Shown here: one piece after another, positions 1 through 7,995 of the stretch | Position numbering within the stretch: the first letter of the stretch is position 1 | How the letters are laid out: every line of letters begins with the position of its first letter | NCBI GenBank assembly: GCA_030745875.1 | Contig: JASLNT010000111.1 | Location: forward strand, 1-64,000 | Length of the DNA: 64,000 nucleotides | Source of the DNA: Phycisphaerae bacterium | GTDB lineage: Bacteria > Planctomycetota > Phycisphaerae > SM23-33 | Reading direction: 5' to 3' | Notes under the pieces: generated by a model | Database searches by the model: none | What the model was told of the DNA's origin: nothing | Seen by the model: only the letters and a program-made list of their open reading frames with translations | Translations under genes and position numbers: made by a program

Positions 1-56
1 CCACCGAGGCCCAGATCGCCGACGAGGTCCAGAAGGCCTTGACAGGACGAATATAG
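1..56 (+). CDS. 3' end of an upstream gene, possibly rpoC
   Basis: An open frame enters from the left edge and ends at TAG 54-56, encoding 17 residues (TEAQIADEVQKALTGRI). Codon use looks normal. rpoC commonly precedes rpsL in bacterial rpoBC-str clusters, so this may be the beta-prime C-terminus, but the fragment is too short to recognise by itself. It lies 44 bases upstream of rpsL in the same direction and could be co-transcribed with it. Confidence 0.4.
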   Translation, partial: TEAQIADEVQKALTGRI

Positions 57-100
57 AACACAAACAAGAAAGACTTACAGTAGTTGTTTAGAGGACAATA

Positions 101-472
101 ATGCCGACGATCAATCAGTTAGTACGAAGGCCCCGTAAGACGCAAAAGGCCAAGAAAAAGAACATGGCGCTGGATTCATGCCCGCAGAAACGCGGCGTAT
201 GCCTCCTGGTCAAAACCGTTACGCCCAAGAAGCCCAACTCCGCACTGCGGAAGGTCGCCAGGATCAGGCTGTCCAACGGTAAAGAGATTACCGCCTACAT
301 CCCGGGGATCGACCACAATCTCCAGGAGCACAGCATCGTGCTTGTGCGGGGCGGTCGAGTCAGGGACCTCCCCGGTGTGCGATACCACATCGTCCGGGGC
401 ACGCTGGACTGTCTGGGTGTCGACGGTAGAAAGCAAAGTCGCAGCAAGTACGGGGCCAAAAAGCCCAAGTAG
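101..472 (+). CDS. rpsL: 30S ribosomal protein S12 (uS12)
   Basis: uS12 sits at the decoding centre of the small subunit and monitors codon-anticodon pairing. The 123 residues align without gaps to E. coli S12 at the N-terminus (NQLVR), around residues 41-50 (TPKKPNSALR) and around residues 84-98 (GGRV-RDLPGVRYHIV). Lys43 is kept, but residue 88, Lys in E. coli and most bacteria, is Arg. Lys88Arg is a classical streptomycin-resistance substitution. The start ATG has a GAGG ribosome site a few bases upstream. It is the first gene of the str operon and is followed by rpsG after a hairpin-containing gap. Confidence 0.98.
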   Translation: MPTINQLVRRPRKTQKAKKKNMALDSCPQKRGVCLLVKTVTPKKPNSALRKVARIRLSNGKEITAYIPGIDHNLQEHSIVLVRGGRVRDLPGVRYHIVRGTLDCLGVDGRKQSRSKYGAKKPK

Positions 473-484
473 TTGCTTGGTTGC

Positions 485-522
485 CCCCGACCAATCGGGG
501 AGAAGCGCCCGGTAATGCGGGC
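485..522 (+). promoter_or_regulatory. Two hairpins between rpsL and rpsG
   Basis: CCCCGA (485-490) pairs with TCGGGG (495-500) around a 4-base loop, and GCCCG (507-511) pairs with CGGGC (518-522) around a 6-base loop. Neither is followed by a T-tract, so they are not intrinsic terminators. In E. coli the S12-S7 gap carries the translational operator bound by S7. A comparable role here is inferred from position only. Confidence 0.5.
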
Positions 523-536
523 CTGGAAATGATACT

Positions 537-1013
537 ATGGGACGCAAGAGATTCACAGCATCGGCTAAGCAGTTGGCTCCGGACCCCCGATTTGGGAGTA
601 TAATGATCGCCAAGTTCATCAACAGCTTCATGACCAACGGGAAGAAGTCGACCGTGCAGCGGTTCTTCTATGATGCGATGGATATCATCGACAAGAAGAT
701 ATCCGACGCCACTCCGTTGGAGGTGTTTGAGAAAGCTATCGAGAACGTTAAGCCTATGATCGAAGTCCGCTCCAAGCGAGTTGGCGGTTCGAACTACCAG
801 GTTCCCAGGCCCGTTAACCGCAAGCGCCAGACGACGTTGGCTTTCAGGTGGATTCGTGATTCCGTGCGTAAAGGCAAGGGACGCCCCATACGCGAACGAA
901 TGACTAAAGAATTGATGGACGCATACAACGGTGAAGGCGCCGCGATGACCACTCGGGAGAATGTACACCGAATGGCCGAAGCGAATAAGGCCTTCGCCCA
1001 CTTCGCTCGATAA
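537..1013 (+). CDS. rpsG: 30S ribosomal protein S7 (uS7)
   Basis: uS7 nucleates assembly of the 16S rRNA 3' domain and forms part of the E-site. The 158-residue product has the expected length and the recognisable stretches VGGSNYQVPRPV (about residues 82-93) and FRWI near residue 103. The N-terminus begins MGRKRF. It lies 64 bases after rpsL. The C-terminus ends AHFAR at the usual family length with no extension. Confidence 0.97.
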   Translation: MGRKRFTASAKQLAPDPRFGSIMIAKFINSFMTNGKKSTVQRFFYDAMDIIDKKISDATPLEVFEKAIENVKPMIEVRSKRVGGSNYQVPRPVNRKRQTTLAFRWIRDSVRKGKGRPIRERMTKELMDAYNGEGAAMTTRENVHRMAEANKAFAHFAR

Positions 1014-1148
1014 CGTTCGAGCGAAAAACAATCCAACCTTCGCCTCTGGGCCCATTCAGGGCTGAGAAAGCGGTGTTGGCTGAATCGCCGGGTTCAGGTT
1101 TCCAGTAGATCGGACGTATCCGATTGGAGGAAACTCAAACGCCGGCGA

Positions 1149-1304
1149 CCCCGGTTCTTTTCGGGCCGGGGCTCAGCGATGAGATAGGACAACCGGACCG
1201 GTCTGCCGGATCGCAGAATCAACTGCAGATCCGAGTCGAAAAGACCGGCGCCCGTCGCCTCCCGACGGGCCGATGTTCAGCGTAATGACGCGGTTTCACC
1301 GCGC
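1149..1304 (+). promoter_or_regulatory. Structured leader upstream of fusA
   Basis: The 364-base gap 1014-1377 contains no convincing gene. It holds at least three GC-rich hairpins: CCCCGG (1149-1154) with CCGGGG (1166-1171); GCCCGTCG (1250-1257) with CGACGGGC (1263-1270), an 8-bp stem with a 5-base loop; and CGCGGT (1290-1295) with ACCGCG (1299-1304). No T-tract follows any of them. I see no clear -35/-10 pair. It could be a processing site, an attenuator-like leader or an RNA-binding regulatory site for EF-G synthesis. Confidence 0.45.
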
Positions 1305-1377
1305 GCAATAACTGTATATACGCAGTTGGGACGTAGAACAGCGTCCTGAAAAAACCTGCGATACGCCGCGAGCAATA

Positions 1378-3462
1378 ATGGCAAAAAAGCCCGGAAAACT
1401 CCGCAACATTGGTGTGATGGCTCACATCGACGCCGGTAAGACAACCGTCACCGAGCGAATACTTTATTTCGCCGGACGGACCTACAAGATAGGCGAGGTC
1501 CATAACGGAACCGCCGTCATGGACTACCTCATCGAGGAGCAACAGCGGGGGATCACCATCACCTCCGCGGCGACAACGTTCATCTGGGACGACACCACCG
1601 TCAATCTTATCGACACGCCGGGCCATGTGGATTTCACCGTGGAGGTCGAGCGGTCCTTGAGGGTTCTGGACGGTGCGGTGGCGGTCTTTTGCGCCGTTGG
1701 CGGCGTCGAAGCGCAATCCGAAACCGTCTGGCGCCAGGGAGATCGATACGGCGTACCGCGCTTGTGCTTCATAAACAAACTCGATCGCATCGGAGCCGAC
1801 TTCGAAACGGTGGTCAAGGAAATCCGTGCGCGACTGGATGCGAATCCCGTGGTCGTTCAGCTTCCCATGGGCTCCAGTGAAGATCTTAAGGGGCAGGTTG
1901 ACCTGGTCAGGCGAAAGGCCTATTTCTACGATCCGGACGACGTGGCGACCATTCTCCGTGTTGAAGACGTGCCCGAGGACATGGTCGACGAGGTGGAGAA
2001 TGCTCGCGTCGAGATGATCGAGGCCGCCGCCGAATGCGACGACGACCTGATGGCCAAATACATTGGCGACGAAGAGATATCGGAAGATATAATCGTTGCG
2101 GCGTTGCGAAAGGGCACGATCGCCGGGAAGATCCAACCGGTCTTGTGCGGATCGGCGTTGAAGCATGTTGGAGTGCGTCCGCTATTGGATGCGATTGTCG
2201 ACTATCTGCCCGACCCGGCGGACATTCCCGATGTGCAGGGGCATGAATCTCTCGATAAGTCCAGCCGTGAGATTACTCGCAAGAGCGACCCGAGCGAACC
2301 GTTCTCGGCGCTGGTGTTCAAGTTGGCTTCCGATCAGCACGGATACCTGAACTACGTTCGAGTTTACAGCGGTACGCTGAAATCCAACACTCGCGTTCTT
2401 AACAGCACGCAGAACAAGAAAGAAAACGTCACCCGTATTTGGGAGATGCACGCCAAGCAGCGTATTCGTCGTGAGCAGGCGGTCGCCGGCGACATAGTTG
2501 CGTTGGTGGGCATGAACGACTCGGTCACCGGAGACACCCTCTGCGACCCGAAATCTCCGGTGGTTCTGGAGCGTCTGGAGTTTCCAGATCCGGTGATCAC
2601 CATGTCGATAGAACCGCGAACCAACGCCGACAAGCAGGCGCTGGCCAACGCGTTGAATATCCTGCGGCGGGAGGATCCGTCGTTTCGATACAGCTACAAC
2701 AAAGAAACCGGGCAGAGCACTATTTCCGGGATGGGCGAGTTGCACCTTGAGATCGTTAAGAACAAGCTTACGCGCGACCTCGGTCTGGATGTGCATGTCG
2801 GTCGGCCTAGCGTGGCGTATAAGGAAACTATCCAGACCAGCGCTTCGGCTGAGGGCAGATTCGTGCGGCAGACCGGCGGTAGAGGGCAGTTCGGCGTGGT
2901 CGAACTCAGCGTCGAACCGTGGCGTGACGAAGACGACGATCAGGCGATTACTTTCGTGGACTCCTCCAAAGGCGGAGTTGTTCCGAAGGAGTTCATTCCG
3001 TCGGTGGTTGAGGGAGTGCGTGATGCGGCAACCTGCGGCGTACTGGCCGGTTACCCGATGCTTAACATCAAGGTTACACTGCTGGATGGAAAGCACCATC
3101 CGGTGGACAGCAGCGACGTTGCGTTCCGCCAGGCCGGGGCGATGGCGTTCGAGGCGGCCGTCGAGAAGGCCTCACCAGTGTTCCTCGAGCCGATAATGCG
3201 CGTTCAAGTTACTGTGCCTGAGACGTTTGTAGGCGCCGTTACGGGCGACCTTAACGCCAGACGTTCGGAGATCCGCGATATGGTCCAGCGAGGGCAGTAT
3301 CGCGTGCTGACAGCAGAGATACCTTTGGCTGAGATGTTCGGTTATGCAACGCAGCTTCGTTCGCTGACCCAGGGGCGCGGAAACAGCACTATGGAACCGC
3401 TGTCTTATCGCCCCACACCCAGCCAAACCACCAGAGACATCCTTAAGCGGATGGGTCTATAG
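1378..3462 (+). CDS. fusA: Translation elongation factor G
   Basis: This GTPase drives tRNA-mRNA translocation on the ribosome and, with RRF, ribosome recycling. The 694-residue protein has the family's normal length. GTP-binding motifs are visible: AHIDAGKTT (15-23), the RGITI switch region (about 57-61), DTPGH (79-83) and NKLD (133-136), followed by EF-G domains II-V. It is the third gene of the str cluster but is separated from rpsG by a long hairpin-rich gap. tuf does not follow; rpsJ comes next after its own promoter. The family contains EF-G paralogues (for example the spdEFG group), and sequence alone does not settle which subtype this is. Confidence 0.96.
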   Translation: MAKKPGKLRNIGVMAHIDAGKTTVTERILYFAGRTYKIGEVHNGTAVMDYLIEEQQRGITITSAATTFIWDDTTVNLIDTPGHVDFTVEVERSLRVLDGAVAVFCAVGGVEAQSETVWRQGDRYGVPRLCFINKLDRIGADFETVVKEIRARLDANPVVVQLPMGSSEDLKGQVDLVRRKAYFYDPDDVATILRVEDVPEDMVDEVENARVEMIEAAAECDDDLMAKYIGDEEISEDIIVAALRKGTIAGKIQPVLCGSALKHVGVRPLLDAIVDYLPDPADIPDVQGHESLDKSSREITRKSDPSEPFSALVFKLASDQHGYLNYVRVYSGTLKSNTRVLNSTQNKKENVTRIWEMHAKQRIRREQAVAGDIVALVGMNDSVTGDTLCDPKSPVVLERLEFPDPVITMSIEPRTNADKQALANALNILRREDPSFRYSYNKETGQSTISGMGELHLEIVKNKLTRDLGLDVHVGRPSVAYKETIQTSASAEGRFVRQTGGRGQFGVVELSVEPWRDEDDDQAITFVDSSKGGVVPKEFIPSVVEGVRDAATCGVLAGYPMLNIKVTLLDGKHHPVDSSDVAFRQAGAMAFEAAVEKASPVFLEPIMRVQVTVPETFVGAVTGDLNARRSEIRDMVQRGQYRVLTAEIPLAEMFGYATQLRSLTQGRGNSTMEPLSYRPTPSQTTRDILKRMGL

Positions 3463-3493
3463 TAGAAAAAGTGAAAAAAACCAAAGTTCATTG

Positions 3494-3521
3494 TTGACAG
3501 GAACTTTTCGTTGCGTATCCT
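3494..3521 (+). promoter_or_regulatory. Sigma70-type promoter for the S10 operon
   Basis: A perfect -35 TTGACA (3494-3499) and a -10 TATCCT (3516-3521) are separated by 16 bases, about 65 bases before rpsJ. It lies in the only sizeable gap between fusA and the long S10-spc run, so it probably drives rpsJ and the following genes. Confidence 0.7.
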
Positions 3522-3585
3522 AGGAAGGCTCTCCACTCTGGCTTACTAGTGATGGGCAGAGACGAGAGTTTCGGAGGCGGATTGC

Positions 3586-3894
3586 ATGGTGCAGGATAAG
3601 ATAAGAATAAGAATGGAAGCCTATGATCACCGGGCGCTGGACAGTTCGGCTAAGGAAATAGTCGATCACGCCGAGCGCACCGGAGCCAGGGTTCGCGGAC
3701 CGATCCCGCTGCCCACCCGAATCGAACGGTACACCGTATTGCGGAGCCCGCATGTGGACAAGAAGTCCCGCGAGCAGTTCGAAATGCGGACCCACAAACG
3801 GATCATAGATATCTACGAACCGACGGTCCGGACCATCGAAGCGCTTAACCGCCTTGTGGTTCCGGCTGGGGTATTCATCAAGATCAAGGCATAG
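3586..3894 (+). CDS. rpsJ: 30S ribosomal protein S10 (uS10)
   Basis: uS10 is a small-subunit head protein and, as NusE, also takes part in transcription antitermination. The 102-residue sequence has the normal length and motifs, including IRIRMEAYDH at the N-terminus, PLPT near residue 43 and EMRTHKRIIDI. A GGAGG ribosome site lies about 8 bases before the ATG. It is the first gene of the S10 operon, behind the promoter at 3494-3521. Confidence 0.97.
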   Translation: MVQDKIRIRMEAYDHRALDSSAKEIVDHAERTGARVRGPIPLPTRIERYTVLRSPHVDKKSREQFEMRTHKRIIDIYEPTVRTIEALNRLVVPAGVFIKIKA

Positions 3895-3955
3895 TAGCGG
3901 ATCGGAACGTTTAACAGTTTACGGTTCGTCCACACTGCCGACTTGGAACAAGACG

Positions 3956-4621
3956 ATGTTGACAGCACTGCTAGGAAGAAAAATCGGGATGACCCAGGTG
4001 TACGACGACAACGGAGTACTCCACCCGGTCACCGTCGTGCAGGCCGGGCCTTGCCCCGTGCTCCAGATCAAGACCGTCGAGACCGACGGATACGACGCTG
4101 TGCAGCTTGGTTTTGAAGAGATCAAGGCCCACCGCGCAACGAAACCGTTGATCGGACACGCAAAGAAGGCCGGAGTCAAACCGCAGAAGTTCGCTCGCGA
4201 AGTTCGCCTTGACGCAGCCGACGAAGATGTCGCCCAGGGGCAGAGCGTCACCGTCGAGATATTCGACGACGTCCAACACGTTGACGTAATCGCCACCAGC
4301 AAAGGCAAAGGGTTCGCCGGTGTTATGAAGCGATATAACTTTGGCGGACAGGGAGCTTCGCACGGTGTCGAGCGAAAGCACCGAAGCATCGGGTCAATCG
4401 CGTCTCACGGTACGAACGCGGGAACGGGACCCAAACCGAAAAAAGGCAAACGCATGAGCGGGCACATGGGTATGGACAGAACCACAAGCCGCAATCATCG
4501 CCTTATTGCCATCGACAAGGAAAACAACCTCCTGCTCATCAAGGGTTCGGTACCCGGACCCAACGGCGGATTCGTGCAGGTTAGAGTTTCAAAGACAGCC
4601 AAGGCCAAGGCCGCACAATAA
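3956..4621 (+). CDS. rplC: 50S ribosomal protein L3 (uL3)
   Basis: uL3 binds 23S rRNA near the peptidyl transferase centre and is an early assembly protein. The frame is open further upstream, but the start at 3956 gives the canonical N-terminus (LLGRKIGMTQ) and 221 residues, close to the family norm. Late in the protein are the GHMG-type motif and the loop that reaches the catalytic centre (SHGVERKHRSIGS). It lies 61 bases after rpsJ in the S10 operon. Confidence 0.96.
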   Translation: MLTALLGRKIGMTQVYDDNGVLHPVTVVQAGPCPVLQIKTVETDGYDAVQLGFEEIKAHRATKPLIGHAKKAGVKPQKFAREVRLDAADEDVAQGQSVTVEIFDDVQHVDVIATSKGKGFAGVMKRYNFGGQGASHGVERKHRSIGSIASHGTNAGTGPKPKKGKRMSGHMGMDRTTSRNHRLIAIDKENNLLLIKGSVPGPNGGFVQVRVSKTAKAKAAQ

Positions 4622-4639
4622 CCATACGGGATATCGGTA

Positions 4640-5263
4640 ATGTTGGAAGTTCCAGTATACAATACGGAAGGCAAGCAGATTGAGACGATGTCAATCAGCG
4701 ACGAGGCCTTCGGCACGAGGGTTAACACCGCACTGTTAAAGCAGGCGGTTGTGGGCTATCACGCTAATAAGCGACAAGGCACAGTCGGAACGAAGTCTCG
4801 CGGAATGGTTCAAGGCTCGACCAAGAAGCTTTTCCGCCAGAAAGGCACGGGCAACGCCCGGCGCGGTTCGGCAAGGACTAACGTACTTCGCGGCGGTGGT
4901 GTCGCTTTCGCCAAGCAGCGTCGCGACTTCCGCAAGAAAATGCCCCAGAAAATGAGAATCGCCGCCTGGAAGACTGCAATCCTGGCCAAGATCCTCGGCA
5001 ACGACCTTTCCGTCGTCGACGGATTGGCGTGCGAGGCTCCCAAGACCAGCCAGATGGCCAAACTGTTGGACAATCTCAGCATCAACCGCAGTTGTCTGCT
5101 GGCGCTGCACGAGCGTGATGCGAACATATACCTGTCAAGCCGCAACCTGCAGGACCTCACCGTTCGCACCGCCGAAGAACTCAACGCCTTCGATATCGCC
5201 ACGCGGCAGAAGATGCTGATCACGCGCGAAGCGATGGAAATGTTGATGGGACAGGAAGACTAG
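4640..5263 (+). CDS. rplD: 50S ribosomal protein L4 (uL4)
   Basis: uL4 binds 23S rRNA domain I and lines the exit tunnel; in E. coli it also represses its own operon. The 207-residue product carries the tunnel-loop motif (KLFRQKGTGNARRGSARTN, about residues 62-80). The loop is of ordinary size. It sits between rplC and rplW with short spacing, as in the standard S10 order. No autoregulatory leader hairpin like that of E. coli was identified upstream of rpsJ. Confidence 0.96.
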   Translation: MLEVPVYNTEGKQIETMSISDEAFGTRVNTALLKQAVVGYHANKRQGTVGTKSRGMVQGSTKKLFRQKGTGNARRGSARTNVLRGGGVAFAKQRRDFRKKMPQKMRIAAWKTAILAKILGNDLSVVDGLACEAPKTSQMAKLLDNLSINRSCLLALHERDANIYLSSRNLQDLTVRTAEELNAFDIATRQKMLITREAMEMLMGQED

Positions 5264-5267
5264 AGCG

Positions 5268-5552
5268 ATGAAGAACGATATATACTCCATCATCATTCGC
5301 CCGCTGGTAACTGAAAAAAGCACTCACCTGAGCGAGAAGCGCAACGACTACGCCTTCCAGGTCGCGTGGGGCTCCAACAAGGCTCAGATCAAGCAGGCGA
5401 TCGAGAAAATATACAAGGTCAAAGTAAAGTCCGTCCGAACCGCCAACCGCAAGGGTAAACCCCGTCGCCAAGGCCGGACCATGGGCAACACTAATAGATG
5501 GAAAAAGGCGATCGTGCACCTGCATGACGACTATCGCATCGACCTGTTCTAG
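5268..5552 (+). CDS. rplW: 50S ribosomal protein L23 (uL23)
   Basis: uL23 surrounds the nascent-chain exit and is the docking site for trigger factor and SRP. The 94-residue protein shows the family's RPLVTEKS motif near the N-terminus and the late basic loop with KGKPRRQGR. It starts 4 bases after rplD stops, which suggests translational coupling. The length is typical. Confidence 0.95.
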   Translation: MKNDIYSIIIRPLVTEKSTHLSEKRNDYAFQVAWGSNKAQIKQAIEKIYKVKVKSVRTANRKGKPRRQGRTMGNTNRWKKAIVHLHDDYRIDLF

Positions 5553-5579
5553 CGGATAAAGACCAAGGCGAGAAGCACC

Positions 5580-6431
5580 ATGGCGATCAAAAAATACAAA
5601 CCGACCTCCGCCGGAAGGCGAAACAGCTCCGTCAACCAGTACTCTGAGGTTACCAAGAAGAAGCCTGAGAAGTCGCTGCTTAAGCCCCTGAAGAAGAAGG
5701 GCGGACGCAACCACAGCGGTAAGATCACCGCAAGGCACCGCGGCGGCGGACACAAGCGTATGTACAGGGTTATCGACTTCAAGCGCAACAAAGACGATAT
5801 GACCGCAGAAATAGTCGGGATCGAGTACGATCCGAATCGCAGCTGCAATATCGCACTTGTCCAGTACGAAGATGGGGAAAAGAGGTACATCCTGGCTCCG
5901 ATCGGCATCAAGCCCGGACAGAAGATCGTCAGCGGTGAGAAGTGCGAGCCCAGAGTCGGAAACTGCATGCCGCTAAGCAACATTCCGCTGGGGATGGAAG
6001 TACACAATATTGAAATGCGACCGGGGCAGGGCGGTAAGATGGTCCGAACCGCCGGAGCCTCGGCCAGATTGGGCGGAAGAGACGGAAAACACGCCCACCT
6101 GATCCTGCCTTCGGGCGAAATGAGAATGGTCAACATCGCCTGCCGCGCGACCCTCGGGCAGGTCGGAAACGCCGAACATCAGGGCGTTCGTCTCGGTAAG
6201 GCCGGGCGTAAACGCCACCTCGGTCGGCGACCGCACGTTCGCGGGACCGCGATGAACCCGGTGGCGCACCCCATGGGTGGTGGTGAAGGCAGGAGAGCGG
6301 GCGGAAGGCAGCCTTGCTCACCGACCGGAAAACTGTCCAAGGGCGGAAAGACCAGACAGAAGAAGAAGGCTTCGAACAAGCTTATCCTGCGACGGCGCAG
6401 GAATGTCCGTGACGGGCAGCTTGTGCTGTAA
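5580..6431 (+). CDS. rplB: 50S ribosomal protein L2 (uL2)
   Basis: uL2 is required for subunit association and for peptidyl transferase centre structure. The product is 283 residues, slightly longer than the usual 273-277. It has the N-terminal KKYKPTSAGRRN segment, the GGGHKRMYR rRNA-binding region and the C-terminal MNPVAHPMGGGEGR segment that contains the conserved functional histidine. It lies 27 bases after rplW. Confidence 0.97.
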   Translation: MAIKKYKPTSAGRRNSSVNQYSEVTKKKPEKSLLKPLKKKGGRNHSGKITARHRGGGHKRMYRVIDFKRNKDDMTAEIVGIEYDPNRSCNIALVQYEDGEKRYILAPIGIKPGQKIVSGEKCEPRVGNCMPLSNIPLGMEVHNIEMRPGQGGKMVRTAGASARLGGRDGKHAHLILPSGEMRMVNIACRATLGQVGNAEHQGVRLGKAGRKRHLGRRPHVRGTAMNPVAHPMGGGEGRRAGGRQPCSPTGKLSKGGKTRQKKKASNKLILRRRRNVRDGQLVL

Positions 6432-6455
6432 ACCCGGCGTCCAGAGTAGCAAAAG

Positions 6456-6722
6456 ATGACCAGAAGCGCAAAAAAAGGCCCATACGTCGACGAGAAACTG
6501 TACAAGAAGGTTATGAAAGCCAAGGAGTCCGGCTCCAGGGAAGGCATCAAGACCTGGCGCCGTGCATGCACCATCGTTCCGGAGTTTATCGGAGAGACGT
6601 TCCTGGTGCATAATGGGAAAACCTTCCTTAGAGTACAGATCACCGAGGACATGGTTGGGCACAAGCTTGGTGAGTTCAGTCCCACGCGTATGTTCCGCGG
6701 ACACAGCGGAAGAAAGAGATAG
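6456..6722 (+). CDS. rpsS: 30S ribosomal protein S19 (uS19)
   Basis: uS19 sits in the small-subunit head next to S13 and contacts A-site tRNA. The 88 residues include the N-terminal RSAKKGPYVDEKL, an IKTWRR motif and the late FSPTRMFRGH motif. The length is normal. It follows rplB directly in the S10 operon. The 58-base gap to rplV contains a GC-rich inverted segment but no gene. Confidence 0.96.
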   Translation: MTRSAKKGPYVDEKLYKKVMKAKESGSREGIKTWRRACTIVPEFIGETFLVHNGKTFLRVQITEDMVGHKLGEFSPTRMFRGHSGRKR

Positions 6723-6780
6723 TAAACAGCGAGTATCTAACCCGCAGGCCGCATGCGGCGGGAATAAGGATTACTGAAAG

Positions 6781-7110
6781 ATGGCTTGGCGAGCAGTACA
6801 TAGATTTGCACGAATAAGTCCGCGAAAAGTTGGGTTGATGGTGAACCTCATCCGCGGAGACGACGTTCAGGAAGCCCTGAATGTCTTGAAATTCATGCCG
6901 CAGCGGGCGGCCGTTCTCGTCTCGCAGGTGCTGACAAGTGCAGTTGCCAATGCGAACGAAGCAGAAGCCAACGTCGACGAGCTGTTCGTGGAAACGGCTA
7001 AGGTTGACGAGGGACCCACCATGAAAAGGTTCCGACCGAAAGATCGCGGACGGGCGCACCCGATCATGAAACGCACCAGCCACATCACCATTGTGGTTGA
7101 GGAAAGATAG
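6781..7110 (+). CDS. rplV: 50S ribosomal protein L22 (uL22)
   Basis: uL22 extends a beta-hairpin into the exit tunnel and contributes to macrolide sensitivity. The 109-residue protein shows the N-terminal helix motif ISPRKVGLMVNLIRG and the late hairpin (KRFRPKDRGRAHPI). The hairpin has no obvious deletion of the kind linked to macrolide resistance. It sits between rpsS and rpsC. Confidence 0.95.
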   Translation: MAWRAVHRFARISPRKVGLMVNLIRGDDVQEALNVLKFMPQRAAVLVSQVLTSAVANANEAEANVDELFVETAKVDEGPTMKRFRPKDRGRAHPIMKRTSHITIVVEER

Positions 7111-7124
7111 GAACTCAGGCGACT

Positions 7125-7970
7125 ATGGGCCAAAAGGTAAACCCAACTGGATTTCGCACCGGCGTAACCATCGGATGGAAAAGCCGCTGGTTCGCCCCGA
7201 AGAGCAACTTCGGAGAGTTTCTCGTCGAGGACGAGAGGATCCGAAAATTCGTCGATCAAAGACTCAACCGCCAGCCTCCTTACGCGGCTGTCAGTTCCGT
7301 TGAAATCGATCGGACTCGCGAAGAAGTTAAAATATCTCTCCGAACCGCCAGGCCCGGCTTGGTTATTGGGCCCAAGGGCGCGGAGGTCGAAAAGCTCAAG
7401 GAAGCCCTCGAAGACCTGACTGACAGACGCGTGAACATTAATATCATCGAGATCAGGAACCCGGATCTCGAGTCCAACCTGGTCGCCGAAGGTATTTCAG
7501 AACAGATCAAGCGGCGAGCCAGTTTCCGTCGCGTGATCAAGCAGCGAGCTGACGCTTGCATGCAGGCCGGAGCCAAAGGCGTAAAAATAACCGTCGGCGG
7601 ACGCCTCGGTGGAGCGGAAATCGCGAGATCGGAAACACAGATTCGCGGATCTATCCCGCTGCACACGCTGGAAGCCGACGTAGACTACGGATTCGCAACA
7701 GCCGTCACAACGTACGGATGTATCGGTATTAAGGTTTGGATCTTCCGAGGCATGTTTGGCGAGGAAGAGGAAGCCACCGACAGCCAGCAGGCCGCAATGA
7801 CCCGCGCCAGACGCCGATACCAGCAGCGTGACGGCGGATCGGGCGGTGGTGGCGGAGGCGGGGGACGCCCCCCAAGACCGCAGCAGACTGCGGCGAGCCC
7901 TCCTCCGGCGGCGCCGCCTGAGGAGCCCAAGCCCAAGGACGATGCGAGTGCGGACAAACCGAAAGACTAA
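7125..7970 (+). CDS. rpsC: 30S ribosomal protein S3 (uS3) with Gly/Pro-rich tail
   Basis: uS3 forms the mRNA entry channel with S4 and S5 and has helicase activity. Residues 1 to about 212 are a standard uS3: the GQKVNPTGFRTG N-terminus, a KH domain with VIGPKGAEVEKL, and a C-terminal domain with GRLGGAEIARSE. After that comes a low-complexity tail of about 70 residues: an acidic patch, an Arg/Gln patch, a run of eight glycines, a Pro/Ala-rich stretch and a charged end. Most uS3 proteins stop near 210-240 residues. The tail is in frame and ends at a normal stop 25 bases before rplP, so it looks real. Confidence 0.95.
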   Translation: MGQKVNPTGFRTGVTIGWKSRWFAPKSNFGEFLVEDERIRKFVDQRLNRQPPYAAVSSVEIDRTREEVKISLRTARPGLVIGPKGAEVEKLKEALEDLTDRRVNINIIEIRNPDLESNLVAEGISEQIKRRASFRRVIKQRADACMQAGAKGVKITVGGRLGGAEIARSETQIRGSIPLHTLEADVDYGFATAVTTYGCIGIKVWIFRGMFGEEEEATDSQQAAMTRARRRYQQRDGGSGGGGGGGGRPPRPQQTAASPPPAAPPEEPKPKDDASADKPKD

Positions 7971-7995
7971 AGCCAGTAAGTAAGCAGGTGCAGCC

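Noticed and set aside
39..67. TTGACA at 39-44 as a promoter for rpsL
   Set aside because: No acceptable -10 element lies 15-19 bases downstream.
360..1055. Long minus-strand and shifted-frame open frames across the ribosomal cluster
   Set aside because: They overlap well-recognised ribosomal genes and translate to unrecognisable Arg/Ser/Leu-rich sequence typical of antisense reading in GC-rich DNA.
1219..2166. 315-residue minus-strand frame opposite fusA
   Set aside because: It lies antisense to the N-terminal half of EF-G and shows no domain or start signal.
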